Below, one piece after another: positions 8,380 through 16,908 of a DNA stretch of 64,000 bases. The stretch lies in NCBI GenBank assembly GCA_028283825.1, contig JAPWJW010000004.1, forward strand, positions 376,292 to 440,291, read 5' to 3'. The first letter of the stretch is position 1; every line of letters begins with the position of its first letter. This DNA is from Azospirillaceae bacterium (GTDB lineage: Bacteria > Pseudomonadota > Alphaproteobacteria > Azospirillales > Azospirillaceae). The notes under the pieces were generated by a model that saw only the letters and a list, made by a program, of their open reading frames with translations, was not told the DNA's origin and did not search any database. Made by a program: the position numbers and the translations under genes.

Positions 8380-8413
8380 GCACGGCCGGTCATCATGCCG
8401 GCCGTGCCCTTTT
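8380..8413 (+). terminator. Intrinsic terminator after the YcaC-like gene
   Basis: GC-rich stem GCACGGCCGG / CCGGCCGTGC with an 8-base loop, followed by CCTTTTCC. It lies between the YcaC-like gene and the XapX gene and may partly end transcription inside the cluster. Confidence 0.6.
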
Positions 8414-8437
8414 CCTGACGCCCAAGGGATGCCCCCG

Positions 8438-8731
8438 ATGAAAATCTACCTGATGTCGCTGGGTGCCGGCCTGCTGGTCGGCGTCATCTACGCCCTGATC
8501 AACGTCCGGTCGCCGGCCCCGCCGGTGGTGGCCCTGGTGGGCCTGCTGGGCATCCTGGTGGGCGAACAGGTCCCGCCGCTGCTGAAGACCCTGTGGGCGA
8601 AGGAGCCCGTGGCCCTGTCCTGGCTGCACCAGGTGCGGCCGCACATGTTCGGCCATCTGCCCCAGGCCCAGCCCCAGCCGTCGCGACTGGCCGACGGCGC
8701 CCCCGCGACCGATAGCGCGAAAGGCATCTGA
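8438..8731 (+). CDS. XapX-domain small membrane protein
   Basis: A 97-residue protein. Residues 1-50 (MKIYLMSLGAGLLVGVIYAL, then PPVVALVGLLGILVGEQ) match the XapX domain, two membrane helices with a short Pro-rich turn. The C-terminal half is soluble and Pro/Gln-rich. The biochemical role of XapX is not established; it often sits next to YcaC-like hydrolases and amidohydrolases, as here. ATG at 8438 is preferred over 8429 because family members begin MKIYL and GGGATG precedes it. The amidohydrolase starts 5 bases after its stop. Confidence 0.85.
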   Translation: MKIYLMSLGAGLLVGVIYALINVRSPAPPVVALVGLLGILVGEQVPPLLKTLWAKEPVALSWLHQVRPHMFGHLPQAQPQPSRLADGAPATDSAKGI

Positions 8732-8735
8732 CGCC

Positions 8736-10628
8736 ATGACTGATACAGACATCCAGACCGCCGACCTGATCCTGCACCACGGCCTGTTCACCACCCTGGA
8801 CCGCGCCAACCCCACGGCCACCGCCGTGGCGGTGAAGGATGGACGATTCATCGCCGTTGGTGGTGAGGCCGAGGTGATGGCGCACGCCGGCACCGGCACC
8901 CGCCTGATCGACCTGAAGGGCCGCCGGGTCCTGCCCGGCCTGATCGACAACCATCTGCACATCATCCGCGGCGGCCTGAACTTCAATATGGAGCTGCGCT
9001 GGGACGGCGTGCGGTCCCTGGCCGACGCCATGGCCATGCTGAAGCGCCAGGTGGCCATCACCCCGGCGCCGCAATGGGTGCGCGTGGTCGGCGGCTTCAC
9101 CGAGCACCAGTTCGTGGAAAAGCGCCTGCCCACCATTGATGAGTTGAACGCCGTGGCCCCCGACACGCCGGTGTTCATCCTGCACCTGTACGACCGCGCC
9201 CTGCTGAACGGGGCGGCCTTGCGCGCCGTCGGCTACACCAAGGACACGCCGGAGCCGCCGGGCGGCCAAATCCTGCGCGACGCCAAGGGCAACCCCACCG
9301 GCCTGCTGCTGGCCAAGCCCAACGCCGCTATCCTGTACGCCACCTTGGCCAAGGGCCCCAAGCTACCCTTCGAGTACCAGGTGAATTCCACCCGCCATTT
9401 CATGCGCGAACTGAACCGCCTGGGCGTCACCGGCGCCATCGACGCCGGCGGCGGTTTCCAGAACTACCCCGACGACTATGAGGTCATCCAGAAGCTGGCC
9501 AATGAGGACCAGCTGACCATCCGCCTGGCCTACAACCTGTTCACGCAGAAGCCCAAGGGCGAGAAGGACGACTTCCTGAACTGGACCCGCACCTCGGTCT
9601 ACAAGGACGGCACCGACTACTTCCGCCACAACGGCGCCGGCGAGATGCTGGTGTTCTCCGCCGCGGATTTCGAGGATTTCCGCCAGCCCCGCCCCGACAT
9701 GGCGCCGGAGATGGAAGGCGACCTGGAGGGGGTGGTGCGTGTCCTGGCGGAAAACCGCTGGCCCTGGCGCATGCACGCGACATACGACGAAACCATCAGC
9801 CGCGCCCTGGACGTGTTCGAGAAGGTGAACCAGGACGTGCCGCTGGAAGGGCTGAACTGGTTCTTCGACCACGCCGAGACCATCTCCGACGAATCCATCG
9901 ACCGCATCGCGGCGCTGGGCGGCGGCATCGCCGTGCAGCACCGCATGGCCTACCAGGGCGAATATTTCGTGGAGCGTTACGGCCTGGGTGCGGCCGCCGC
10001 CACGCCGCCGGTGGCCAAAATCCTGGACAAGGGCGTGAAGGTTTCCGCCGGCACCGACGCCACCCGTGTCGCCTCATACAACCCCTGGGTCTCGCTGGCC
10101 TGGCTGATCACCGGCAAGACCGTGGGCGGCCTGCGCCTCTATTCCCAGCACAACTGCCTGGACCGGGAGACGGCCCTGCGCATGTGGACGGAGAACGTCA
10201 CCTGGTTCTCCAATGAGGAAGGCAAGAAGGGCCGGGTCCAGGTGGGCCAGCTGGCCGACCTGATCGTGCCCGACCGCGACTTCTTCGCCTGTGCGGAGAG
10301 CGAGATCGCCGACACCGCGTCGCTGCTGACCCTGGTTGGCGGCAAGGTGGTGTACGGCGCCGGCGACTTCGCCCGGTTCGACGAGAACCCGGTGCCGCCG
10401 GCCATGCCCGACTGGTCGCCGGTGCGCACCTTCGGCGGTTATGGCGCCTGGAACCTGCTGGAGCCGAAGGACACGCCGTTGCAGCGCCAGGCGGCGCAAG
10501 GCTGCGGCTGCGCCAATGACTGCAACGTCCATGGCCACGCCCACGCCACCGCCTGGTCGGCCAAGCTGCCCATCGCCGACCTGAAGTCGTTCTGGGGCGC
10601 CCTGGGCTGCGCCTGCTGGGCGGTTTGA
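8736..10628 (+). CDS. YtcJ-like metal-dependent amidohydrolase with Cys/His-rich tail
   Basis: A 630-residue amidohydrolase-superfamily enzyme, probably cytosolic, hydrolysing C-N or related bonds. The N-terminal composite-fold strand VAVKDGRFIAVGG leads into the metal site GLIDNHLHIIRGG (about residue 70). Later, metal-binding or catalytic residues lie in WFFDHAE (about 380) and AGTDATRVASYNPW (about 440). The last 60 residues are an unusual extension with the cluster GCGCANDCNVHGHAHA and a terminal GCACWAV; it could bind a metal. The substrate is unknown. It is translated with the XapX gene upstream and DoxX downstream. Confidence 0.82.
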   Translation: MTDTDIQTADLILHHGLFTTLDRANPTATAVAVKDGRFIAVGGEAEVMAHAGTGTRLIDLKGRRVLPGLIDNHLHIIRGGLNFNMELRWDGVRSLADAMAMLKRQVAITPAPQWVRVVGGFTEHQFVEKRLPTIDELNAVAPDTPVFILHLYDRALLNGAALRAVGYTKDTPEPPGGQILRDAKGNPTGLLLAKPNAAILYATLAKGPKLPFEYQVNSTRHFMRELNRLGVTGAIDAGGGFQNYPDDYEVIQKLANEDQLTIRLAYNLFTQKPKGEKDDFLNWTRTSVYKDGTDYFRHNGAGEMLVFSAADFEDFRQPRPDMAPEMEGDLEGVVRVLAENRWPWRMHATYDETISRALDVFEKVNQDVPLEGLNWFFDHAETISDESIDRIAALGGGIAVQHRMAYQGEYFVERYGLGAAAATPPVAKILDKGVKVSAGTDATRVASYNPWVSLAWLITGKTVGGLRLYSQHNCLDRETALRMWTENVTWFSNEEGKKGRVQVGQLADLIVPDRDFFACAESEIADTASLLTLVGGKVVYGAGDFARFDENPVPPAMPDWSPVRTFGGYGAWNLLEPKDTPLQRQAAQGCGCANDCNVHGHAHATAWSAKLPIADLKSFWGALGCACWAV

Positions 10629-10630
10629 GG

Positions 10631-11035
10631 ATGAAGCCCGCCGCGCTGACACCCGCCTGGGTCCGTTGGGTCGCCCTGCTGGGCCTGTGCGCCGCCTACA
10701 TCCAGGGCGGTGTCAACAAAGCCCTGGATTTCAGCGCGGCGGTGGCGGAACTGGGCCATTTCGGCATGCCGGCGTCGGCCCCCCTGGCCGCCGCCGTCAT
10801 CGCCCTGGAACTGGGGGCGTCCTTGCTGATCCTGACCGGCTTCCTGCGCTGGCTGGGCGCCCTGGGGCTGGCGGGCTTCACCCTGTTCGCGACCTTCATC
10901 GCCAACAATTACTGGGACATGGCCCCGCCCGAACGGTTCATGGCGGCCAACGGTTTTTACGAACATCTGGGCCTGGTCGGCGGCTTCATCCTGGTGGCCT
11001 GGCACGACCTGCGGACCCGCAACCAATCCTCCTGA
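10631..11035 (+). CDS. DoxX-family membrane protein
   Basis: A 134-residue protein with four predicted membrane helices. AAYIQGGVNKALDFSAAVAE in the first helix and LELGASLLILTGF in the second match the DoxX family; members accompany oxidoreductases or quinone chemistry, but their reaction is often unknown. ATG at 10631 follows the amidohydrolase stop by 2 bases; an overlapping TTG at 10625 is less likely. Position within the amidohydrolase cluster suggests a supporting membrane role. Confidence 0.82.
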   Translation: MKPAALTPAWVRWVALLGLCAAYIQGGVNKALDFSAAVAELGHFGMPASAPLAAAVIALELGASLLILTGFLRWLGALGLAGFTLFATFIANNYWDMAPPERFMAANGFYEHLGLVGGFILVAWHDLRTRNQSS

Positions 11036-11051
11036 TAGGAACCTTGAGATC

Positions 11052-11954
11052 ATGAAATTCAAGACCTTTACCGCCGCCCTGCTGATGGGTGCGGCACTGG
11101 CCGCCCCGCTGGCGGTTCCGGCCGCCGCCAAGACCGCAAGCCTGCCGGCCGTGGCCGTCGCCCCGCAGTACGACACCACCCACGTCTATGTGGCGGTGGA
11201 CGATGTGGACAAGTTCGCGGCCGCCTTCCTGGCGACCTTCGGCGGGCAGAGCACCAAGCAGGGGGTGGCGACCGTCACGCCCACGCCCAGCAGCACGACG
11301 ACCCAGCTGTTGCAGACGCCGGTGGGCACCATTTCCCTGTTCGGGTTCAAGACGCCCATCCCCTACCCCTTCGGGGCGGAGCGCACCGGTTACCTGGTGA
11401 CCGACCTGGACGTGGCGACCAAGGCCGCGCGTGAGGCCGGCGCCGATGTGCTGGTGGAACCCTTCCCCGACCCCATCGGCCGCGACGCCGTCATCCAGTG
11501 GCCGGGTGGCGTGAACATGCAGATCTACTGGCACACCACGCCGCCCAACTACGCCGCCTTCCAGACGGTGCCGGAAAATCGCGTCTACGTCTCGGCCCAC
11601 AAGGCGGGTGAGTTCGTGAAGGACTTCGTGGCCTTCAGCCATGGCAAGGTGGTGTCGGACGACGCCAAGGCGCCGGGCACGGAGATCGGCCAGGCCAGCG
11701 GCACCTACCGCCGCATCCGTATCGAAAGCGCCTTCGGCAAGATGGCGGTGATCGTCACCGACGGCCACCTGACCTGGCCCTACGGCCGTGAGATGACGGG
11801 GTATGAGGTGACCAACCTGGACGAAACGCTGGCCAAGGCCAAGGCCGCCGGCGCCACCGTGGTGGTGGAACCCTACACCGCCGACCACCGCACCGCCGCC
11901 ATGGTGCAGTTCCCCGGCGGCTACATCGCCGAAATCCACGCCGCCGCGTCTTAA
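11052..11954 (+). CDS. Exported protein with two VOC (glyoxalase-like) domains
   Basis: A 300-residue protein with a signal peptide ending near residue 26 (AAPLAVPAAA). The mature part is a tandem of two glyoxalase/VOC modules: the first from about residue 40 (THVYVAVDDVDKFAAAFLATFG) ending PGGVNMQIYW, the second from about 178 (RVYVSAHKAGEFVKDFV) ending FPGGYIAEIHA. VOC folds bind a metal and act on vicinal-oxygen substrates; here the periplasmic location is unusual. No metal-ligand set can be assigned with certainty. It is co-directional with DoxX and the porin. The repeat copy D starts 7 bases after its stop. Confidence 0.75.
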   Translation: MKFKTFTAALLMGAALAAPLAVPAAAKTASLPAVAVAPQYDTTHVYVAVDDVDKFAAAFLATFGGQSTKQGVATVTPTPSSTTTQLLQTPVGTISLFGFKTPIPYPFGAERTGYLVTDLDVATKAAREAGADVLVEPFPDPIGRDAVIQWPGGVNMQIYWHTTPPNYAAFQTVPENRVYVSAHKAGEFVKDFVAFSHGKVVSDDAKAPGTEIGQASGTYRRIRIESAFGKMAVIVTDGHLTWPYGREMTGYEVTNLDETLAKAKAAGATVVVEPYTADHRTAAMVQFPGGYIAEIHAAAS

Positions 11955-11960
11955 CGCGCA

Positions 11961-12036
11961 CGGCATTTGATCGTGACCTCTCAAATGCCCCCTCAGGTGC
12001 CGGGCGGCCGCATCCGCGGCCTTGGCTTCCTCGTTC
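11961..12036 (-). repeat. Structured intergenic repeat, copy D (partial)
   Basis: Short member of the repeat family. The stop-proximal hairpin GGCATTTGA / TCAAATGCC (11962-11989) is followed by CCCTCAGGTGCCGGGCGG and the stem GGCCGC-ATCC-GCGGCC, then CTTGGCTTCCTCG. The half carrying TATAGGCTGC is missing. It lies between the VOC gene and the porin, 7 bp after the VOC stop. Confidence 0.7.
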
Positions 12037-12098
12037 CGCGCCCCTTTTACACTGTATGGGGGGGTGCTCACTCCGGGGCCGGCGGTCGCCGGCTTCGG

Positions 12099-13562
12099 GT
12101 GGCACGGGGGCGGCGCCTGATGGCCCTGGCCTGCGCCCTGGCGACCACCCTGACGGGGGTGGCCAGGGCGCAGGAGGCGGTGCCGGACGACAGCACCACG
12201 CCGGAAACGGCGGTCCCGCAAGGGGCCGCCGCCACCCGCCCGGCCATCAAGTCCAACCGCTGGCAGGAGGACTGGTCCGCCCTGGCCAACCCGGCCCTGC
12301 GGATCCAGCCGCTGGACAGCCTGAAGTACATCCCGCTGGATGCCACCGACGCCCTGACCTACCTGTCGCTGGGCCTGACCCTGCGGGAGCGGTTCGAGGA
12401 TAACGAGGCGCCCAGCTTCGGCATCGGCGGCCGCAAGGGCGACAGCTACGTCATCCAGCGCCTGCAGGCCCATGCCGACCTGCACCTGGGCGAACATTGG
12501 CAGGTGTTCACCCAGTTCGAGGACGCCCGCGCCTTCGACAAGACCACCCTGACCCCGGCCGACCAGAACCAGGCCGATTTGCGCCAGGCCTTCGTCGCCT
12601 ATAGCGGCGACCTGGGCAGCGTGGACGACCAGGACGTCACCCTGAAGGTGCGTGCCGGCCGGCAGGAGATGGGATTCGACCGCCAGCGCTTCGTGTCCAG
12701 CCGCGACGGCCCCAACGTGCGCCAGGCCTTCGATGCCGTGTGGGCCGACCTGGAAACCGGCCCCTGGCGGGTGATCGGTTTCTGGAGCCACCCGGTGCAG
12801 TACCGCACCCTGGAACCGTTCGACGATTATTCCGACACCCACCTGCAATATGGCGGCCTGCGTGTGGAGCATTCCGGCGTGGGACCGGGCGAGCTGTCGG
12901 CCTATTATTCCCGCTACCAGAATGACGACGCCAAATTCCTGGACGCCGCCGGCATCGAGCGGCGCGACATCTTCGACGTGCGTTACGCCGGCGACGCCGC
13001 CGGTTTCGACTGGGATGTGGAGGCCATGGGGCAATGGGGATCGGTCGGGTCCCAGCAGGTGGGCGCCTGGGCCGTCGGCGCGCTGACCGGCTACACCTTC
13101 AAGGGTGTCGCCTGGACGCCGCGCCTGGGCTTGCAGGCGGACGCGGCCTCAGGCGACGGCCATCCCGGCGACGGCCACCTGGGCACCTTCAACCCGCTGT
13201 TCCCCAACGGCTATTATTTCGCGCTGGCCGGCTACACCGGTTATGCCAATGTCATCCACCTGAAGCCGTCGCTGACCATCAAGCCCGTGGCGAAGCTGAC
13301 CCTGATGGGGGGCACCGGCCTGCTGTGGCGGCAGACGACGGCCGATGCCGTCTATGTCCAGCCCAACAACGCCGTGGCCGGCACCGCCGGCAAGGGCACA
13401 CCCTGGACCGGCATCTACGGCCAACTACGGGCCGACTACGCCGTGACGGCCAACCTGACCACGGCGGTGGAGGCGGTGCACTATGTCATCGGCGACACCT
13501 TGCGCCGGGCCGGCGGGCATGACAGCGACTATCTGGGCATCGAACTGAAACTGGGGTGGTAG
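12099..13562 (+). CDS. Alginate-export-family outer-membrane porin
   Basis: A 487-residue outer-membrane beta-barrel. The GTG start at 12099 gives a good signal peptide (basic n-region, then MALACALATTLTGVARA). The mature protein has many alternating amphipathic strands (for example LTLRERFEDNEAP, HLGEHWQVFTQFEDARAF, VTLKVRAGRQEMGFDRQRFV) and ends in LGIELKLGW with an aromatic C-terminal residue, as expected for barrel assembly. These features match the alginate_exp family, which includes channels for small uronates and aromatic compounds. Translation from 11967 would pass through repeat D, so it is unlikely. It is probably the uptake channel of the cluster. Confidence 0.8.
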   Translation: MARGRRLMALACALATTLTGVARAQEAVPDDSTTPETAVPQGAAATRPAIKSNRWQEDWSALANPALRIQPLDSLKYIPLDATDALTYLSLGLTLRERFEDNEAPSFGIGGRKGDSYVIQRLQAHADLHLGEHWQVFTQFEDARAFDKTTLTPADQNQADLRQAFVAYSGDLGSVDDQDVTLKVRAGRQEMGFDRQRFVSSRDGPNVRQAFDAVWADLETGPWRVIGFWSHPVQYRTLEPFDDYSDTHLQYGGLRVEHSGVGPGELSAYYSRYQNDDAKFLDAAGIERRDIFDVRYAGDAAGFDWDVEAMGQWGSVGSQQVGAWAVGALTGYTFKGVAWTPRLGLQADAASGDGHPGDGHLGTFNPLFPNGYYFALAGYTGYANVIHLKPSLTIKPVAKLTLMGGTGLLWRQTTADAVYVQPNNAVAGTAGKGTPWTGIYGQLRADYAVTANLTTAVEAVHYVIGDTLRRAGGHDSDYLGIELKLGW

Positions 13563-13564
13563 CC

Positions 13565-14242
13565 ATGAAAACGGGATTGCCGGTATTGCTGAGCGTCAAC
13601 GCCGGGTATGTCGACACCGCCGGTTTTCTGGCGTTGCAGGGCCTGTTCACGGCCCATGTCACCGGCAACTTCGTCACCTTCGGCGCGTCCATGGTGCTGG
13701 GCACCTCGGGTGCGGTGGCCAAGCTGCTGGCCCTGCCGGTGTTCTGCGTGGTGGTGATCCTGTCGCGGATCCTCAGTGCGGCCCTGGTGCAGCGGGGCAA
13801 GCCGGTGGTGCGCATCCTGCTAGCGCTGAAATGCCTGCTGCTGACCATCGGTGCGGTGCTGGCCGTGCGCTGGGGCCCCTTCCCCGACGGCGACGCCCTG
13901 CCCGCCATCGTCACCGGCATGGTGCTGGTGACAGCGCTGGCCATCCAGAACGGCCTGCACCGCATGCACCTGGGCAGCGCCCCGCCCAGCACCCTCATGA
14001 CCGGGACCACCACCCAGATCATGATCGACCTGGCCGACCTGATGCGCGGGGCACCGGCGGAGGTCCGGGCCGCCGCCAAGGGCCGCCTGGGCCGCATGTC
14101 GGCCAGCGTCATCGCCTTCGCGCTGGGCTGCGCCGCCGCGGCCGGCCTGTTCGCCACCGTGCAGTGCTGGTGCTTCGTCGTGCCGCCGCTGATCACCCTG
14201 GCCGGGCTGATCGCGGTGGGCAAGGAACCGCTACCCGGGTGA
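13565..14242 (+). CDS. YoaK/DUF1275-family membrane protein
   Basis: A 225-residue inner-membrane protein with about six helices. The start LLSVNAGYVDTAGFLALQGLF, followed by TAHVTGNFVTFGA, is the hallmark of DUF1275 (YoaK). The second half repeats the pattern around TLMTGTTTQIMIDLADLM, consistent with an internal duplication. Function is unknown; a transporter-like role is commonly guessed. ATG at 13565 lies 2 bases after the porin stop, so it is the last gene of the 7.7-14.2 kb run. It is convergent with the FkbM gene. Confidence 0.8.
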   Translation: MKTGLPVLLSVNAGYVDTAGFLALQGLFTAHVTGNFVTFGASMVLGTSGAVAKLLALPVFCVVVILSRILSAALVQRGKPVVRILLALKCLLLTIGAVLAVRWGPFPDGDALPAIVTGMVLVTALAIQNGLHRMHLGSAPPSTLMTGTTTQIMIDLADLMRGAPAEVRAAAKGRLGRMSASVIAFALGCAAAAGLFATVQCWCFVVPPLITLAGLIAVGKEPLPG

Positions 14243-14263
14243 CAAGGGGGGGCGGGCGGTCCC

Positions 14264-15169
14264 CTATTCCAGGCGCCGCCCCTCGGTCCGGCCGTGGTCG
14301 ATGAAATGGCGGCGGGCGCCCTCATAACCCAGGGTGCCGAACTCGCCATAATAATCATGGCCCGCCACGTCGGGGTAGCGGCGCCAATAACCGTAGGCCA
14401 GCTTGATTTCCGCCGCCGGGTTCTGGACACCCGCCTTGCGCGCGGCCTCGGCGTAGAGAGCCTTAGTGTTGCGGGCGTGGATGTCCCGCCAGGTCGTGTC
14501 CAGGGTGGCCAGGTGCCGAATCGTTTCCACCTTCCCCTGCCATGCCGCCGGGAAGTCGTCCCCGAAGGGACCGGAACTGTTGTACTTGAAATGATGGGTC
14601 AGCGTCTTGCCGTCGAGGCTATGGATTTCGGCGGCGGCGAAATCCCGGCCGACATTGCCTGAATCCATCACCTTGAATTGATCGTACCCCATGCAGACAA
14701 GCATGCAGAAGACGTCAATCGTGTGCGCCTCGGCGGACAGATAGACGGGCTGGATGCCACGCTTGTACAAATCTTCCAGGACATCATAGTCCAGCCCCTC
14801 CACATCCACCTTCAGAAGGTCGGGCATGCCCTCTTCCATGATGATGCCGGACAGCCTTTTCACGGCGACGGGCATGATGCGATATCGGCCGCCTTCATTC
14901 GGCTGTGGCGCGAAGGTGCTGGTCGTCGATTGCTGAGTATCGATATAGAAATCGAGTATACCCTCTTCTTTCCCGACGCCGATGTTCAGGATTTTCAATA
15001 GTCCACCGGCAATCTCGGCGCGGAAGTGGGCCGCCGCCTCTTTGCAAAGTTCAGGGTTGGCTTCAATCGCGATTACCCGATAGCCTTTTTTTATGAAGTA
15101 TTCCGTATCGTCGCCATTGTTCATGCCGACATCATATGCGAGAGGCTTTATCTTGGACAATTTAAGCAC
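14264..15169 (-). CDS. FkbM-family methyltransferase with C-terminal extension
   Basis: A 301-residue SAM-dependent methyltransferase, likely acting on a glycan or glycolipid hydroxyl. The SAM-binding start AYDVGMNNGDDTEYFIKKG (motif I), VIAIEANPELC and LLKVDVEGLDYDVLEDL are typical of FkbM proteins. The last 60 residues (AYGYWRRYPDVAGHDYYG, then HFIDHGRTEGRRLE) form an added module also found after glycosyltransferases. A GTG at 15169 is the probable start, as family members begin just before this motif; no ATG is suitably placed. Codon use is more AT-rich than in the flanking genes. It is divergent from the large glycosyltransferase. Confidence 0.8.
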   Translation of the reverse strand: MLKLSKIKPLAYDVGMNNGDDTEYFIKKGYRVIAIEANPELCKEAAAHFRAEIAGGLLKILNIGVGKEEGILDFYIDTQQSTTSTFAPQPNEGGRYRIMPVAVKRLSGIIMEEGMPDLLKVDVEGLDYDVLEDLYKRGIQPVYLSAEAHTIDVFCMLVCMGYDQFKVMDSGNVGRDFAAAEIHSLDGKTLTHHFKYNSSGPFGDDFPAAWQGKVETIRHLATLDTTWRDIHARNTKALYAEAARKAGVQNPAAEIKLAYGYWRRYPDVAGHDYYGEFGTLGYEGARRHFIDHGRTEGRRLE

Positions 15170-15624
15170 CCCATAAGCACAAACAGCCGGGCGCCGGCAA
15201 GACGTCGCACGAATTACACGGCGGCGGGGTGATTCTGCGCGAAACATTTTTGCGGTGTCCACAGCCGAAAGAATGGATATCCCTAAAGCCAGAGGGGCGG
15301 GCACTGAGAACAAATCGCAACGGCTCCAAAATCTCGTGCGTGATGGCCCGGCGCGATGAAAATTAACCGAAATTTTACGCTTGGCCCATTGAATAACCCG
15401 ACGGAACGGGAACTATGCTCCATACGCCCAATCCCTTGAGCGACCGTTAAACCCCACTCAATTGCTTAGGTCATTTCCGCCACCGAACCACCCTAATCTA
15501 ATGCACCAATCTTACCCCAAAAGTTTCTATTGGCAGACGCCGCCGGAAGCGGATGCTTGAGCGGGAGAGATCATGATTAAGGCATTGCGCACGTGAGGAT
15601 TCTTCAACGGCCAAGAGACCTCAA
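15170..15624. other. AT-richer divergent intergenic region
   Basis: A 455-bp non-coding stretch between the divergent FkbM and glycosyltransferase genes, clearly more AT-rich than the rest of the window. It must contain both promoters, but no convincing -35/-10 pair could be fixed by eye. A tiny open frame of seven codons (15573-15596), preceded by GGGAGAGA, could be a leader peptide for the glycosyltransferase, with low support. No other gene is seen. Confidence 0.5.
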
Positions 15625-16908
15625 ATGAATGACAGAGACTTAGGGCGCCTGGGAAAATTCCATCTTGAGGATGAAAGAGGGAAAAATGAAGTAAGGTTCT
15701 ATGGCGAAACCGCCAAGGTCGGCGGATGGGCCATTATTCCGGATGCCTTGCATTCATTTGATATATTCTACAAAGACAGTTTTATCGCCCAGATTACGCC
15801 CAATGGGGAACGTGAGGACGTTCAGACAGAATTTCCCGACCACCCCAACGCGTTGATTTCTGGCTTCAGCATCGATGTCAATATTGGGCTCATCCCAGCC
15901 GAGGAACGGGAGGGGGCAGTACTGGCCTTTCGCATGCGCCGCGCGGGGCAAATAGTCAACGAAGTATCGTTTGTTCTTGTCAGGGGCGCCCCCGCCGGGG
16001 AGTTCCACCTGGACAACGCGCGCTACGACCAGGGCATGCTTCAGGTCAGCACCACCAACGTCCACCTGGTCGGCTGGACGGTCGCGCAGGAAACGATTCG
16101 CACTGTTTCCGCCCGCATGAGCGACGACGTCGTCCTGCCCGTCCAGTTCGGCATTCCCAGAGCCGACGTCCTGGCCGTGCGACGGACCAATCCCAACGGC
16201 CTGAACACCGGCTTTTCCCTGTTCATTCCGGAAATGCCGGAGGGCGTCACCGACCTGAAATTCCTGGTGGAACTGCAAACCGGCCACGTGCTGGAGCGCC
16301 GATACACCGTGCAGGCGACGCGGTCCAATGATGAGGTGCGCCTGGTCCGAACCCGCAGCTATGCCGAACGGCGTTTCTGGGAACTGGCGGCGGCATGGCG
16401 GGGCGACCATGGGCCCCGGGCAACCACCGCCTCACCCGCCGGTGGGCCGGCGGCGGCCGTCTGGGCCGTTGTCATTGGCATGGGCACGGAACCGAGCGAT
16501 ACACCGGAACAGGCCGGGGCGGTCGCGACGCGCCTGCAAACCACCTTGGACGCCCTTGAGCACTGTTCGAACAGCGGCTGGCGTGTCCATCCCCTGACCA
16601 GCGCCGTTCTCCCGGACCTGTCCTCTGAGACGGGGGCGGGCGACAGGCGGACAGGCGATACATTCCGCGACGGCCGGCACCTGCAGGCGTTGTTGGCAGG
16701 CGTCGCGGCACAGCACGCGGCCCCCCTGTACGTCACCTTCCTGGGGAGCCCGGGGACACCATCGACACCATCGCGCCGGCCGTTCTGGCCGCGCACGCCG
16801 ACCCGGCCGTCGATCTGCTTTACTGGGATGAGCGCGCCACCGTCGCTGATCGCCAGAGCCTGCTGCGCAAAACCCCCGGCGCGCCCTTCGTCACCGCCCT
16901 GCACATGA
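15625..16908 (+). CDS. N-terminal fragment: tandem beta-sandwich domains of the split glycosyltransferase
   Basis: Frame before the first shift (427 codons as it stands). Two similar units are visible: GWAIIPDALHSFDIFYKD ending SGFSIDVNIG, and GWTVAQETIRTVSARMSD ending TGFSLFIPEMP; both share the GW, P-N and GFS positions of carbohydrate-enzyme accessory domains. After LYVTFLG the reading becomes low-complexity Pro/Ser/Arg text, which marks the break. Real homology continues in another frame as GEPGDTIDTIAPAVLAAH. The start ATG lies after the weak site AAGAGACC. Confidence 0.6.
   Translation: MNDRDLGRLGKFHLEDERGKNEVRFYGETAKVGGWAIIPDALHSFDIFYKDSFIAQITPNGEREDVQTEFPDHPNALISGFSIDVNIGLIPAEEREGAVLAFRMRRAGQIVNEVSFVLVRGAPAGEFHLDNARYDQGMLQVSTTNVHLVGWTVAQETIRTVSARMSDDVVLPVQFGIPRADVLAVRRTNPNGLNTGFSLFIPEMPEGVTDLKFLVELQTGHVLERRYTVQATRSNDEVRLVRTRSYAERRFWELAAAWRGDHGPRATTASPAGGPAAAVWAVVIGMGTEPSDTPEQAGAVATRLQTTLDALEHCSNSGWRVHPLTSAVLPDLSSETGAGDRRTGDTFRDGRHLQALLAGVAAQHAAPLYVTFLGSPGTPSTPSRRPFWPRTPTRPSICFTGMSAPPSLIARACCAKPPARPSSPPCT

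Noticed and set aside
11967-12098. N-terminal extension of the porin
   Set aside because: It would translate the intergenic repeat D and lacks a signal peptide at its start; the GTG at 12099 gives a normal one.
15573-15596. Seven-codon leader peptide upstream of the large glycosyltransferase
   Set aside because: Too short to separate from chance, and no attenuator structure was found after it.
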